Of a stretch of DNA of 64,000 bases, positions 45,744-58,200 are shown one piece after another. The position numbers and the translations under genes are program-made. The DNA is from Romanomermis culicivorax (lineage: Eukaryota > Nematoda > Enoplea > Mermithida > Mermithidae), in assembly GCA_963922205.1 (NCBI GenBank), contig CAWUHX010000288.1, positions 186,001 through 250,000 of the forward strand, given 5' to 3'. Positions within the stretch are counted from its first letter, which is position 1, and each line of letters opens with the position of its first letter. The notes under the pieces were generated by a model that was not told the origin of the DNA, made no database searches, and worked only from the letters and a program-made list of their open reading frames with translations.

Positions 45744-45934
45744 GTAATGACGAAAATTGCTGCTAGAAAAAATGGAGGTTAAAATAAACAGCTGAGTTTG
45801 AAGTTGAAAACGAAAAAAAAAATTTGGAAAATTGACCGAAAGTTGAGATTGTATGTCAACTTAGCCACTATGACATTTCAGCAACTGAGACGATTCAGCT
45901 ACTCGAATAAATGTGTAATAATGAACGCGTACAT

Positions 45935-46860
45935 CAGGCTTTTTTGTTTTAAACATCATGAGCTAAATGGCTCCTAGGCCTAAATTTTAGGGAGTCAAAT
46001 TGAAATTTTGAGAGCCAAAAATTTTTAATGGAGGAATATTAAAAAATAGGCTTGTAACACACTGTAGAACGTATATAATTAAATTATAAGGGTATTCAAT
46101 CAGTTGATGCGGGCTCAAAAAAATTAGTGTTCAAAATTTAATTTCTAACCAGCGTTTTACATGTCCTTCTAGCAAAAAAGTATCGGGTATTGAAAATGAT
46201 TGTTTCCTATCTTTTCGGCGCTACGGGCCAGGAATTTTTTCGGATCCTGATATTCGAAAATGCTGGAAAATCAATTTAAGGATAACTTATTCAATAATTA
46301 TTAGGTTCGGGAACATGTCTCCATTTTACAAATTAAAAAATCATACTTTCTAGAGTAATTTAAAAATAAAAATTCGTACTTTCATGGGTAATTCAAATTA
46401 AACATGAAATTTTTTGAAATCACCCCCACGATGATTAGGAATTCAAACTTGGTTCCCTGTTTAAAATTATAGTAACAAAAAAGTTGGACAAATTTAACGT
46501 TGACGTCTTAAATCCACCAAAATTTATCTTTTTCTCGTCGAATCCCCACATTTTCCTCCCTTTTCGAATTTTCTTCCCCGAAAAGTTTCATTTAAAGAAA
46601 AAAAGTCGATAGACCAATCCGAAGAATTATAGAAAGAAATGTGGAGTGAAGCGCCGGAATATATTTGGTGTTCTATGATTTTTGAGCCTGCAAAACATTT
46701 ACTTTAAATCTAAAATTGAACGAAAAACAACAATAATTCACTAAAATATAAATATATAAATCAATATTTTAGGAGCCAAAATGGCTCCTAGACCTAAATT
46801 TTTAAGAGCCATTTCCAAATTTTTAGGGGCCTAGGCCCCTAAAATCACTAAAAAAACCCG
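45935..46860. mobile_element. hAT-like MITE, CAGGCTTTTTT family, copy 1
   Basis: Starts CAGGCTTTTTTG and ends, inverted, CGGGTTTTTTTAGTG. 8-bp duplication GCGTACAT/GCGTATAT (45927-45934, 46861-46868, one mismatch). Near both ends lie repeats of TTTTAGGGGCC and AATGGCTCCTAG. The same family is found in a mael intron at 58065-58852. Confidence 0.75.
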
Positions 46861-46959
46861 GCGTATATCCAGAGTGAATAATTGAATAATCTCAGGTCAA
46901 ACAATTGAGGAAATGCCTCAAAAATATACATCAAGAGAATTTATAAGGGGGAAGATCAG

Positions 46960-47900
46960 TTGACTGGCTAAAAAGTGGGAAAATGAATGGGATGGGACCA
47001 CATGGATTCAACCACTGGCGTTATTCAGTCACTGAAGATTTTCAGTCATTGTATCTATCAATTGAGTCACTCCTCTTTTTTCTCCTTGGAATGATCGATT
47101 TATCATTTTTGTTTAATTACCCACATGTTTTCTCAAATTTTTCACATTTGAAAAGAATAAAAGCATCATGCAGAATACATTGCCTTCAGAAGGATAAAAA
47201 CAACTGCATACAGTAGGTTTCGAGTTCCATACAGAAAGATCAAAAACCTACGTTATCAGCAAAATTAATTATTTCTTTCCTCTATAATTTTTTTTTGATT
47301 AATTTTTCATTATCTATTCTTTCATATAAGCTTGCTTATAATTAATTTCTAATACTAAATCACTACTGGTATATAAATACTTGTGAGTGCGATGGCCGAA
47401 TCGACTCAGTGACTGAAATGACGCAGTCAGCTGTGACATGGATCTATATTCCATGTAGAAAGACCTGTGGCTGGTTCAATTCAGTGGCTAAAATGACACT
47501 GTGGTCGAATCTACATGGTGGCTGAATCAACACACAATCGTATAGAATCTGCATTGAATCTTTAAAAAACGTGTTTTTCGATTCCAAAAAGTTTATCAGA
47601 GTGAGTGATGATCTTTGAAAATCTAGCAGGATACGGATTCAAGATGACCAGCTTAACCTTAAAATGGGCCTTTTAATAGTTCGTACATTCTAAATCTTTG
47701 ATTTCTTCTGATAGAAAAAACGACATATCCCGAAGACATTGATAGAGCAAATTTTGATAGTGCAAATAAATTAGACCGAAATTGAATTTTTCAACGAGAT
47801 ATTATAAAAATCAAAAAATATACTTTCCACGAAGCAAAAGAAAAGTGGCTGAATTGAGTCAATGACTGAAAATCCTTGGTTGCTGAATAACAAGGAACTA
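46960..47900. repeat. Region with scattered CAGTGACTGAA-type repeats
   Basis: Variants of TTCAGTCACTGAA and its complement recur about ten times (for example near 47030, 47410, 47490, 47860), in both orientations, as in subterminal regions of some DNA transposons. The ends of an element could not be fixed. Confidence 0.4.
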
Positions 47901-48384
47901 AAACGACATTTAAAACTGAAGGAAAAAAGTTTGCAGGCAAAAAGCGTGCAAAATTGGATTGAAAGTGTTAGTTCTCCAAATTATGGTAAATATTAGAGAA
48001 AGCTCAAAACGTGAAAAATAATTTCAACAACAGCTGTAAAAACACTGAAAACAGATGCACATGGAAGGACTTGGAAATTGGCACTCCGCGATAGATGACA
48101 AATTTCGAACATAATCGATAAGTATTATTTAGACGATATTTCATTCATTTAAGGTGTTCACTGCATCGAAAAAAATCCTGATGGAATCCCAGATTCACCC
48201 TGAAGCTGTTTTAGTTGACGTCGAATTCTTATCATTCTTTGAAATTCGGATCATAGGAGTCGAACTTGCGATTTCTTAGACAAAAAATCTATGGAATAGT
48301 TAGGATTTTATACCATTAATTTTATTCTGTACATAATACGGACCAGATCATCAGAATTTTGCAAGAACACTGAAATACTAAATG

Positions 48385-48620
48385 CTTATTTAAACTTGCC
48401 TTTTTCGACGGAACGGAACGGAATTGAACTAATCGTCAACAGCTTGAAACGTTCAGCCTTTCGGTCAGAAAAGATAACTGTAATATTGCGGAAAACGATC
48501 GACGATAACCTCCAACCAAACGGAACGGAAAGAAAATTTACCTTTTGTTCGGTTACGTTGTGTCGATTGCATTCCGTTCCGTTCCGCGACTAAAACTGCG
48601 ACTATAACTGGGCCTTAAAG
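48385..48620. mobile_element. Possible MITE with GGAACGGAACGGAAT inverted repeats
   Basis: CGACGGAACGGAACGGAAT near the left is mirrored by ATTCCGTTCCGTTCCGCG near the right. TTAA occurs just outside on both sides (about 48389 and 48615), as for piggyBac-type insertions, but the outermost bases are poorly matched. Confidence 0.4.
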
Positions 48621-49421
48621 GTGTTTTCTAACAAAACCTGATATGATTCCTGATCTCTCAAATCATGCTGCAAAAAGAATTAGGAAAAAATAGACATTTT
48701 TATGTCAGAAATCAAGGATTATTGTTATTTACCCAACACAAACTATCTCGTATCCTCGAAGTTTAGTAAAACGTGGAACTATTACTGTAATTATAGTATC
48801 AAATTTCAATTGTACAGTAAACAGAGAAGGAAAATTTTCATGTCATCAACCGAATAATGAAGAATGTTCGAAAAATTTCGAACAAGTATAGTTAAAAAAT
48901 ACAGTAACCGTTGATCTACTTTCAATTTTCCTTTTTTTCTTAATATTCACAGATTTCGAAAAATGATCATCAAAAGCGATTTTAAAGACACGATATTTTT
49001 TTCTGACGAAGGAGAGTCTAAAAATGTGAATTCTAAAATGATAGAGTATTCGATAGCCCACAGAGCAACCTGAGTAATGTTGAACTGATCATTTTCAACC
49101 GTGGGCAATAAAACAGTTTGTTAGAGGAAGTTTATCTGATCCCGCAGGATTTTTGATCCGTGAGTTCTTGAACTACATAAAAGTTCAGAATCATCTATTT
49201 GGTAAGGTATTAATGATGAAGGTTTATTCTAGTAGACAATAATGTTGTAGCGCTTTGCACGTCTCATCAGGTCTTAATTTCTTATTGCTGCTGATATCGG
49301 GTGTAGGTAATTTTATCTATTCTATGCAAATTCTAGTATAAATATGGCCTACGGAAAAAATTGTGTAACATTACTCGCACGCCTAGATGTAAATATTTTG
49401 AATTTACACCAGAAGACCTTG

Positions 49422-49667
49422 GACCGGTTTCATCAAAGAAACTTGCTCCAGCTGAGCTGCAGCTTAAGCTATAGCTTAACTCAGTATTTTATAAAATTGT
49501 CGTTAAGGTGTAGCTCAGCTGCAGCTTAACTTTCTCGATATGTTTTGAGTGCATTAGTTAACCTACAGCTGAGCTGCAGCTTAACGGCAATGGTATAAGA
49601 TATAGAATTAAGCTACAGCTTAAACTGCAGCTCAGCTGGAGGTTAAGTCTCTTTGACGAAACCGACT
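49422..49667. mobile_element. PIF/Harbinger-like MITE with GGTTTCATCAAAG ends
   Basis: Inverted ends GACCGGTTTCATCAAAGA and AGTCGGTTTCGTCAAAGA continue into a nearly complete palindrome built of AGCTGAGCTGCAGCTTAA words. TTG/CTG flank it. The GGTTTC-CAAAG core is shared with the autonomous element at 27198-30425 (GGTTTCACAAAG). Confidence 0.75.
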
Positions 49668-51736
49668 CTGATGAAATCCTATGGTACTATTTTGAATAAT
49701 AAAATCGTAGGATTATTCGGATCTCAAAAAAATATAAAATCGGTTTTTAAATTTGGATAATAGATTTATTACTAAATTTAGGTCGAATTCTAGGCTACTA
49801 ACTCGTAGAAAAATCTCAATTCCTTGGAACCGAGTACTGAGATCAATTTGATTGAGTTATTCCTAGATCTCGATACTTCCAAATTCCAGACACCTCAGAT
49901 TGTTTGTATCTAACTATTTTTTTTTAATCCCAGGATAAAAAATACCTTTCGAAATATCATTTCAAAACCTCATTCAATATTAGCTGTCATCACATGAAAA
50001 TAGAATCACGTAAAAACAGGGGAAAGGGTTTAGGGTCAGCAACAAAAGGGATACTGTAATTTTCGCTCGAGTAAATTCTATATTCTCTGCTTAATAAACT
50101 TTCTCTTACGAAATTAAGTTCAATGATTTATGCAAATGGAAGTATTACTGTAATAACTTCACCTCTTTTTCGAATTTTAGTGAAGCAAACGGGTAAAATC
50201 TGACAAGCTTTCGAAAAATATTTTCAATACAAACTGTACTCAAGACCAAAACAATTTTCGCAATAGATACTGTATATGTAAAACTTTCGTGGAAACGCAG
50301 ACGGAACACAAAATTTGATAAACGCAAATTATCACTTTAAAAGAGAAATTTTTTCGCAAGAAAAAGAAATCTCACACCTACGCCCACTGTATATAATATC
50401 TTCTTATCTCTTCATTCCCATGAAAAGTGGAAACCAGCGGGCGGCGCGGTTTTACTGTAATTATTGTATCATATTTCGGGCATGGACAAACTTTTTGCAC
50501 TTTCTCATCATAAAGTGCGCAAAACAAGTTCATTTACTTTCATGCCTATATAGGAAGATACAGTCTACTTATAAACATCGCCAAATAACCTTAGTCGGAC
50601 TTTTACGATTTTTGGGGGAAATGACAGCACACAACAATGATGATGCCCCGGGGTCGAAAAGTTGGGATTATAGGGATTGCATATAGCACCTCCCCTCTTG
50701 ATAGGCGAAACGTTATTCCTATTACTGTAGATTATATGAAGATAATTCGACGTGAAAGTTTTGAGAAAAATTGGGCCCCCTGCTACAGTATACTATAGAT
50801 GTACATGGGAATACAAAAATGATAAAGATAAGAATCAAAAAATCTCACACGATACACTTCAAACTTGATAAACATGAGAAAATTGGATTTTCGTCAGTGT
50901 ATATTCTAGTTTGGGAATTCGGAATTTTCTCTTTGATGATTACTGTAGAATTGTCAAAAGTTGAACATTGTACAGTAGTGCTTCAGAAAGTATACTTATT
51001 TGCAAATAACGCAAAATTGAAAGAGTCTACGGTTCCTGGACATTCTGATTTCGTAATCCCAAAATAATCATTTCAAAATTAAAGACTTGTTTCTCAAGAT
51101 GAGAAAAAAATTGTGAAATCTACTTTCTGGAGGAATACAGCCATTTAAAAATCCCTTTTGGGGGTGTTTAGGACCCAGAGAGTGTTTGACCTAAAACCGT
51201 GACCCCTAAAATGACTGTTTAAGGTTTTGACATGCATGCTTTTCTATCGAACAACACCGAACTCGACGTCTTTTCCAAAATCCCAAATTTTTAAACTGCT
51301 CCTCATGTGTATATCGTATATAAAGTGTGCCTCACCAAGAAAGTTTCTGCCAAATTCCGAACAAAAGATGAAAAGATAAACAATATTTCTGGTCGATACA
51401 AAGTTGAGCGCAGAAAATAATTTTTCTGTGAAATTAGCTCGCTGAAGAACCATCTACAGTATACAAAAACTAAAGCATACCTGATGATCAATAACTGGAA
51501 AAACGACAAGAGTCAACGACCTAAACTTGGATGACCACCAATAACTGGTGAGCATAAAACTTATGAAACTTGATGATTCGACGAATGATTAGACCACCGC
51601 CCCCGCTCACAGGTAGACCCTTGCTATGATTTCCATGTGCTTTCTACGCAGGTAAGCCACCGCCAAGGATGGATGAATCATCGATATCTGGAAAAGGCAG
51701 ACCTAAATTATACAACTTGGCAGACACGATAGTGAT
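49668..51736. other. AT-rich DNA, no gene established
   Basis: Several short frames with hydrophobic content (50315-50686 +, 50771-51067 +, 51244-51453 -). One stretch, 51360-51450 on the minus strand, has a plausible acceptor and a CTTG|GTGAGG donor, but no linked exon was found. Confidence 0.35.
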
Positions 51737-51853
51737 TCATCGTCTGATGGCTAATATCATATACATAGTGAAGCAGAAGCACAACAAAGTCGCAATACTC
51801 AGAACGAAAAGCGGACCACGTGGAAATTCAAAAGCATCAATATACCTGCGCTT
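51737..51853 (-). CDS. Possible C-terminal exon with a transmembrane helix
   Basis: After TTTCGTTTTAG the minus strand is open for 38 codons to TGA. It has a short charged lead (KRRYIDAFEFPRG), a strongly hydrophobic stretch (PLFVLSIATLLCFCF then TMYMILA) and a basic stop-transfer end IRR. This suits the last exon of a single-pass or multi-pass membrane protein. No upstream exon was recognised, and the plus strand is also open here, so this is tentative. Confidence 0.27.
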   Translation of the reverse strand, partial: KRRYIDAFEFPRGPLFVLSIATLLCFCFTMYMILAIRR

Positions 51854-52198
51854 CTAAAACGAAATACTGTCATATGGTCCTGATGCAAAAATCAGGTTAC
51901 AGAAAATTTGACGTCCGAAAAAAACAAATGATCATTTTTCTAAGATGTGATCAAGAGATGCACGGCCATTCAACAAACTTTTTCGGGAGTAAACCTCGAG
52001 CAAACGATTCCAATTTTGATTTTCTCAAAATTTTCAATGTAATTTTCAAAATTTTTATTGAAAACATAAGGGCTGCTTCTCGCTATAAACGAAAAATTTT
52101 ATTCAGCCGATAGACTTGTCAATCTCAAGGAAAATCCGTTTTAAAAATGTTTAGAATTCCTCAAACGCTGACCAGACTTCTTCACGGCCTGAACCATG

Positions 52199-52765
52199 CA
52201 AAATATAGCGAGACTCAATACAGCGTTTCCCAAAACATCGATTCTCATTACAGTAAAGTCTTAGTACAGCGATTCTCAAAACAGAAAAATCTCAATACAG
52301 CGATTCTCAAAACAGCGTGATCTCAAAACAGCGACTCTCAAAAGAGCGAATATAAGTACAGCTAATAGTAAAAAGTTCTATGCGTTAGAGTACACGCACA
52401 CAACATTTTCATAATAAACATGCAAATTAAGTATATTAAAATCATTTTTGCCAATTGAGTCAATTTCTAGTTGCATTTGGCCATCTAACTTTCACATGCT
52501 TCTGTGCTGCAGTTGCGATAGGCATGCACGAACGGACTATTACAAAGTCACGATAAAATATCAGAAAAATATTTTGGCAAAACGAAAACAAAAAAAGGCC
52601 AAGCGCCAAAACGTCTACGCCGGTCAATCTCAATTTTTCCATTCTAAAGATAACTTTTTTGGAAATTCGTCAATTTAATAATCAGTTCTGAGACTCCGCT
52701 GTATTCAGAATCGCTGTTTTGAGAATCACTGTGTATTGAGTCTCGCTATTTTGAATTTCGTTGAA
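52199..52765. mobile_element. Inverted-repeat element with CAGCGATTCTCAAAA arrays
   Basis: The left 140 bp contain five or more spaced copies of CAGCGATTCTCAAAA/CAGCGATCTCAAAA. The right 80 bp contain the complement, and both ends start ATAGCGAGACTCAATACA when read inwards. The middle is AT-rich and non-coding. Target duplication not clear. Confidence 0.6.
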
Positions 52766-52795
52766 TAGGGGTGAAACGAAACCACTCTTATAAGG

Positions 52796-53026
52796 CATGC
52801 ACATAGAGGGGGAACCCCCATACCTGAGACCCCGGCCACCCCCCTTGGCCTAAAAAATCGTCAAACACCCCCCTGAATTTTTTTAAGACAGCTTTTTTGA
52901 TCATTTTTGTATGAAAAACAAGCTTTCAGAACTTTTTTTTGTTTTTTTGCTCAGCCACCCCCCCTACCCCCTGGATAAAAAGCTCAAGGACCCTACCCCC
53001 TGGAAAATTCTTGCCGTGCACGTCTG
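52796..53026. mobile_element. hAT-like MITE with perfect TTATAAGG duplication
   Basis: TTATAAGG occurs at 52788-52795 and 53027-53034. The ends are CATGCACATAGAGGGGG and, inverted, CAGACGTGCACGGC, with runs of C and G inside. Same group as 12119-12519 and 28634-28769. Confidence 0.78.
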
Positions 53027-53034
53027 TTATAAGG

Positions 53035-54305
53035 GTTGAAGACATTCCCGTTTTTGACACTTCCGGCAATCATAAAAAACACGAAATTCATTTTTTAAAA
53101 CCAAAAACCACTGCTCGTGATATTGTAACCATTTATTGTTCAGTAAACCAATCAACAAAAAAATATAAAAAGTTGGAAGTAACCGACTTTTCCATGAAAA
53201 GTTTACGATTCGAAATACGTTAAGCAAAGAAAACGTCCACAATTCTTAATATAGGTACAATATGACCCGATATGAAAAAATGTTCAAGACTTTGTACAGT
53301 TTATACGGAAAAATACAGTAAACGTACGACGAGAGCGAATGGGAAGTGATATTTATTTTCCACACTTTACAGCCGACAATTCGAATGCATCTAATTCGCA
53401 AAACGCAAAGCATAACATTTCACCCTTTTACGATTCTGTGCTACACCACGAGATGGAAAATTTGCCAGCATATTCAACCGACCAAGCAATTTTTTGATTG
53501 AAAAATCTCACCGTAAAAACCATCAGTAAACGATTCTGATGACAGAAACGGTTTTTTACAGTTTAGAAGAATTTTACACGAACAATCAAGTACGGGATCA
53601 CTAATTTCCTAAATTTTTTGTCATTATTAGCATCACCAATTTGTACAGTAACTCGCAAAACTTTGTGATTCGTAATCCGCAAGTACAATTTTTTCAAAAC
53701 CGACACTTTTGAATAAGCCTTGTCGACGCGTTGGTGTGAACTTGAATAAAATTAACAACGGGTAACAAAAAAAGATTCAATCAATCACGGGACGAGTTTA
53801 CCCGCGGAAATATATTTTATAATTACACTATACATACGCGAAACGAAAATATTAAATCTACGCTTTATCCGATAATCATAAAAAGGACGACAAAATAACA
53901 CGATTTATGACACTTCGGGGATGGCCATTTCGCTGCTAAATAAGTTCTCTTAATTTGTTAAAGCGGATAATTTTATTGGAACAGTAATTGTACTCTTTTT
54001 CTTGAAATGCTTCTAAATAATCAAACTAGAAAGTAAGTAGCATTTCAAATTTTCGCATTTTCCTGATAAACAATATAATAGGACTATAAGAAATTCATGA
54101 GCATACTGACCTCACCTTTAGCAATTTTTCGAGTAAAAAATTTTAGGGGGAGAGCTCTACGTAAACAATCTTGACGACAGTACTGATCTGTGTTACTTTT
54201 CTATTTAGAGACATTTTATAAAAAAAACACTTTTTCAAAAAATTTAAATTTTTTCGCCTAAAATTTCTGCATCGCTTGGTACAACTACAGTCGATTTAAT
54301 TTAAA
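53035..54305. other. AT-rich intergenic DNA (apart from the dispersed repeat)
   Basis: No supported exon. TACAGTAA-type words are frequent. Confidence 0.35.
53985..54235. repeat. Dispersed repeat, copy 2
   Basis: Matches 5635-5880 in the same orientation over its whole length with moderate divergence. No recognisable ends. Confidence 0.68.
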
Positions 54306-54332
54306 ATGACGAACGCAGCTAAAGCCAAAATG
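54306..54332 (+). CDS. Possible orphan first exon
   Basis: Nine codons, MTNAAKAKM, preceded by TTTAAA and followed by a perfect donor GTAAGTAA. It resembles a nematode first exon, but no downstream exon could be linked; the GC-rich block at 55060-55400 lies on the same side and is open on the opposite strand. Confidence 0.22.
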
Positions 54333-54635
54333 GTAAGTAATTTGATAAGCAATTTTCATCGAGTGAAAAATTTTATACCATAGAAAAAAGCTAAATTTTT
54401 TTATAATAGGACCAAAATCACTGGAAAAACATGTGGATTCAGACAGTACTGCGTCGACACCTGTGTGCTACTCGATAAATTTTGACCACTCAATCAAGCT
54501 ATGAATAAAATTTTCAGCTGTTCTGCTCGCTGTTCACCGACGAAAATTTTCTTTCATTACAGTAACTAATAAGCTGATTGGTTTTTTCCGTATTGAACTT
54601 ACTTTCGTGTATTCGCCGCGCCGATCACTTCAAAA

Positions 54636-55054
54636 CATACATGTAACGGGGCCCTGAGGTCAGGGGGGAGCGGGCGCTTTTTTGGGGCCGGGGGTCACTG
54701 ATTCCCCAAATTTTAAGGGGAGGGGTGTCTGAACAGAAAAATTTCTGTTTTTTTCACAAAAAAAGTCCGAAAACGGTCCAAAAAGTGTATTTTTGTCTAA
54801 AAAACTGTAAAAAATGTACTCATGGCGCCGAGAGAATTGACATTTTAAACAATTTTTTGTCCCAAAATCGACATTTTTCCTCAAAAGAACTGCTGTTTTT
54901 CAGTATTTTTGACCAAAAAGTATGGGGTCCCTATGACTACCATATGACTAGCCATAGGATTGGAAAATCCTGGGGGATCGGCCAATGGCTGGCTATATGG
55001 CCGACAATTTCCGGGGGGGGGTTCCAATAGCACTCCCCCCAAATTACATGTTCG
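54636..55054. mobile_element. hAT-like MITE, CATACATGTAACGG family, copy 2
   Basis: Perfect 8-bp duplication CTTCAAAA (54628-54635, 55055-55062). The left end is CATACATGTAACGGGG; the inverted right end, CGAACATGTAATTTGG, is diverged. Runs of G and C lie next to both ends. Opposite orientation to copy 1. Confidence 0.85.
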
Positions 55055-55223
55055 CTTCAAAACGAGTGGAGTATCATTCCATGGCATCAAAAGCAAGACA
55101 GCTGACGTTCCCAAATGAGCAGAAATACAAACCTGTCATCCACATTTCCAATCAAGCCACCAGAATCTCGTCAAATGACTGAAGACACCCTCGAAATGCA
55201 GACCAGCGGCTGCAGTCGACATG

Positions 55224-58200
55224 CTATGGGCGCCAACGCGTGAAGTCCATAAATTTCGCAAGCACTGAAATCCGATTGGTCATGGCTGCTGTGCCCGCGC
55301 CGTCCAGCGTAAATGCGGCAGCTCTTTGGTCAAAGCTATTGTTGACAGTTGCTTGATTACTGTAGATGCCAACGGTTGATGCTGCGGTAGGTGGATCATA
55401 GTTTGAAAAATGCAATTTTTCTTTAGAAAACCATAGGAATACAAATTTATGACGTGATAGCCGAAAAATCTGACATTTCAAAGTTTTTTTTTTGTTCAAA
55501 AACGACTATTTTCTGCCGAAATTATGCACTTCTCTCCTATTAAATGTTGTGACCCGTTCAAAATACAGTTTTTTACAAGTCCTAATACGACAATCGTATA
55601 ATTTTCCTCTTTCACAACTTTAACATTCATCTTTTTCTTCTGAATTACCTAGCAACGAGATGCCCGGCACCAAATTTCGAAAAATTACACGATACGAAAA
55701 AAATACAAAAAATGTTACGAAAATTTGTCTAAAATAGGATTCGCAACGGAAATTCGAGGATCCGAAATTCTAAAATCTAAAAAAACTGCCGGAAAAACTT
55801 CCGCTTATATATACACTTTCCGTTACGAAATTTCAATTTTCGAGAACAAAATGTGATTTTCACAAAAATCGTTGTTGCGCAGGCAAATAATCGCTTTCTA
55901 ACTACAGTATTTACATAACTAACACGGCGGATAATTGAATAATGCCAAGAAATAATAAGGCTCCAAAATCAATAGATTAACTGAACCGGCGAAATTACGA
56001 CGGGATATTGTATTACGCGAAGAAATATGCATATTCAACAATCACATAGTAATAATGGCAAGTGATTCGCTATTTACTGTAGAAGAGCTATAAAGTGTAA
56101 AAGAATTTTTTTTGAAGCTGAACCAAATAAGTTTCCAGAGAAAAATTAGTGTAATTTTACAAATTTCATAATTTACGGTTGATTATTCTAGTAGATGATA
56201 CGTTTTAAGGAAAATTCTGAATCTGAAAATCTAACATTTTTCATGGAAATAAAAATTCAAACTGACATCAAGTTTTAATAATTTAACGTAAAAATCCGCA
56301 AACAAAAATTAATATTTTAGCTCCCTAAATAGCCAGAATTTGATGACTCGATATTACGATCTTAAATCTACAACATATTTTCATTTGATGTTTAAACGAA
56401 AAAAGCTTTGTAGAACGAAACTTACATTTAGTTTTAGGTTTTCGTGCACCACCGACTCTTTCGACCCTGATTTCTTGACTTTGAGAAACAATCGCGTGAC
56501 AATTCGTACCTAACTCAGCTATTTTTGATCCGTTATCCATAGCTATATAAACAACAATTTATATAATTTTAAAAAATTCATGTTTCTTTTTAAAAAAATC
56601 GATTGTTTGTTGATCGATACTTACTTTCCCTCTTCGACAAAAGTTGATCGAATTCTTTCTCTAATTCTTCCGTTATCACGTCGTTCGTGACAAAACCTTG
56701 AAAAATATTTTTTCAAAATCAAATTCGTCTTAAATTGAAAACAATAAATGTAACTTTTTTTGTGAATGTGAACTAAAATTAATAAATTTCAAGAAAATCC
56801 GGGCTGTATGAATCTTAAATATGTACAACTAAGAATGTGGATTCGAAAAATGAGCACTGAATTCATGGGTATGAATTCGCTTGTTAGTATAAAAAGAAGT
56901 AAATTGGAAAAAAATTAAAACGATGCAATGTACGAGTACTGAAAATTAAATAAAATATTACAAACAGAAAAAATTATGAAAGAAAATGAGAAAAATTTCT
57001 CGAAAATTCTCAGGTTGTGATATTACTAATTCAAGTAAAACTTTTTCCATTCTCTAATTTTATAAACACGGTTCGACTACCAATTTCAAGAATTCCTCAA
57101 GTCCTACGAATCTATATACTCTAAATATTTACAAATTTTGTTGCTAATCTATTATAGCATGATGATGAAAAATTAGTCTTCTTACTTTCTTGATCATCTT
57201 CGCAAATTGTTGACTGATCGTAGGACATATTTTCGCTTTCCGTTTTAAAATTTTTGTCTTGATCGTATTTGAAAATTTCATTTTCTCTAGAAAATTTTTT
57301 TTCAACGAAAAAACGTAGTGTCAAAATTTTCACTCACAAGTAATCGCCGGAAAATTCTTTGCCTCGTATAGACGTAGGAATATGTTTAGTTGACAAATCG
57401 AGTTTATACGGGTCGGCCAACAACGTAAATAGTAAATAGCTAAATTATAAAAAACTTAAAAAATCGGTGAAATTCCAAGCTAGAACGTATCGCAGATGTT
57501 ACCATGCTTTTCTGGCCGTTGCTAACGCGCACTTTTTTAAACGTTTAACCTGATGCCACGAACAATATAGTTGAGATTCCGAATCCCAACCGCAGTGTTC
57601 AGTCAACGATTTAAATCTTAATTCATCGTAGGGCGAAATTTCTTGTTTATCGAATTCCATCAGAATCTCGTACAAAATTTCCACACAAGCGACGCTTTTT
57701 CCAGGAATAAATAATTTCGATTCTGAAAACGAAGTCGTAAATACAAAAAAAACATCATAAAATGTGATTTGTTTTCGATGCAATTTTATAAATTTGAAGA
57801 GATACTGTAAAAAATTGTTACCAATTTTTTTTCGAATAGCCTTGGTAGCCGCTTGTACTGAATTAAATTCGGCGGAAAGCGCGAACATGTAATAGGACGG
57901 AAAGTCTCTGTACATTTTTTTAATTTCTTCGGCTATTTGCCGGTAATCTGTTCGAAGGATGGTTGGCGGCGAATGCAGGTTTACTTGGTGAATATCAAGA
58001 GCTGAAATGGCAGAAATGAGACCAATAAAGAGCAAGAAATCATACATGCACACAGGGTATGGATCAGGCTTTTTTTAGTCATTTTAGGAGCCTGGGTTCC
58101 TAAAAGTTCGAAAATGGCCCCTAAAATTTTACTTCAAGGAGCCAATTTGGCTCCAAAAAATTCAACTAAATTTTAACCGAATTTTAGTTGTTTGCTATAA

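Noticed and set aside
52199-52340. CRISPR-like array of spaced repeats
   Set aside because: Repeats are short and variable, spacing is irregular, the mirror copy at 52680-52765 shows a transposon-type inverted end, and the genome is eukaryotic.
55060-55223. Plus-strand exon joined to the orphan exon at 54306
   Set aside because: No acceptor and phase combination gives a continuous frame; the same block is better explained by a mael terminal exon on the minus strand.
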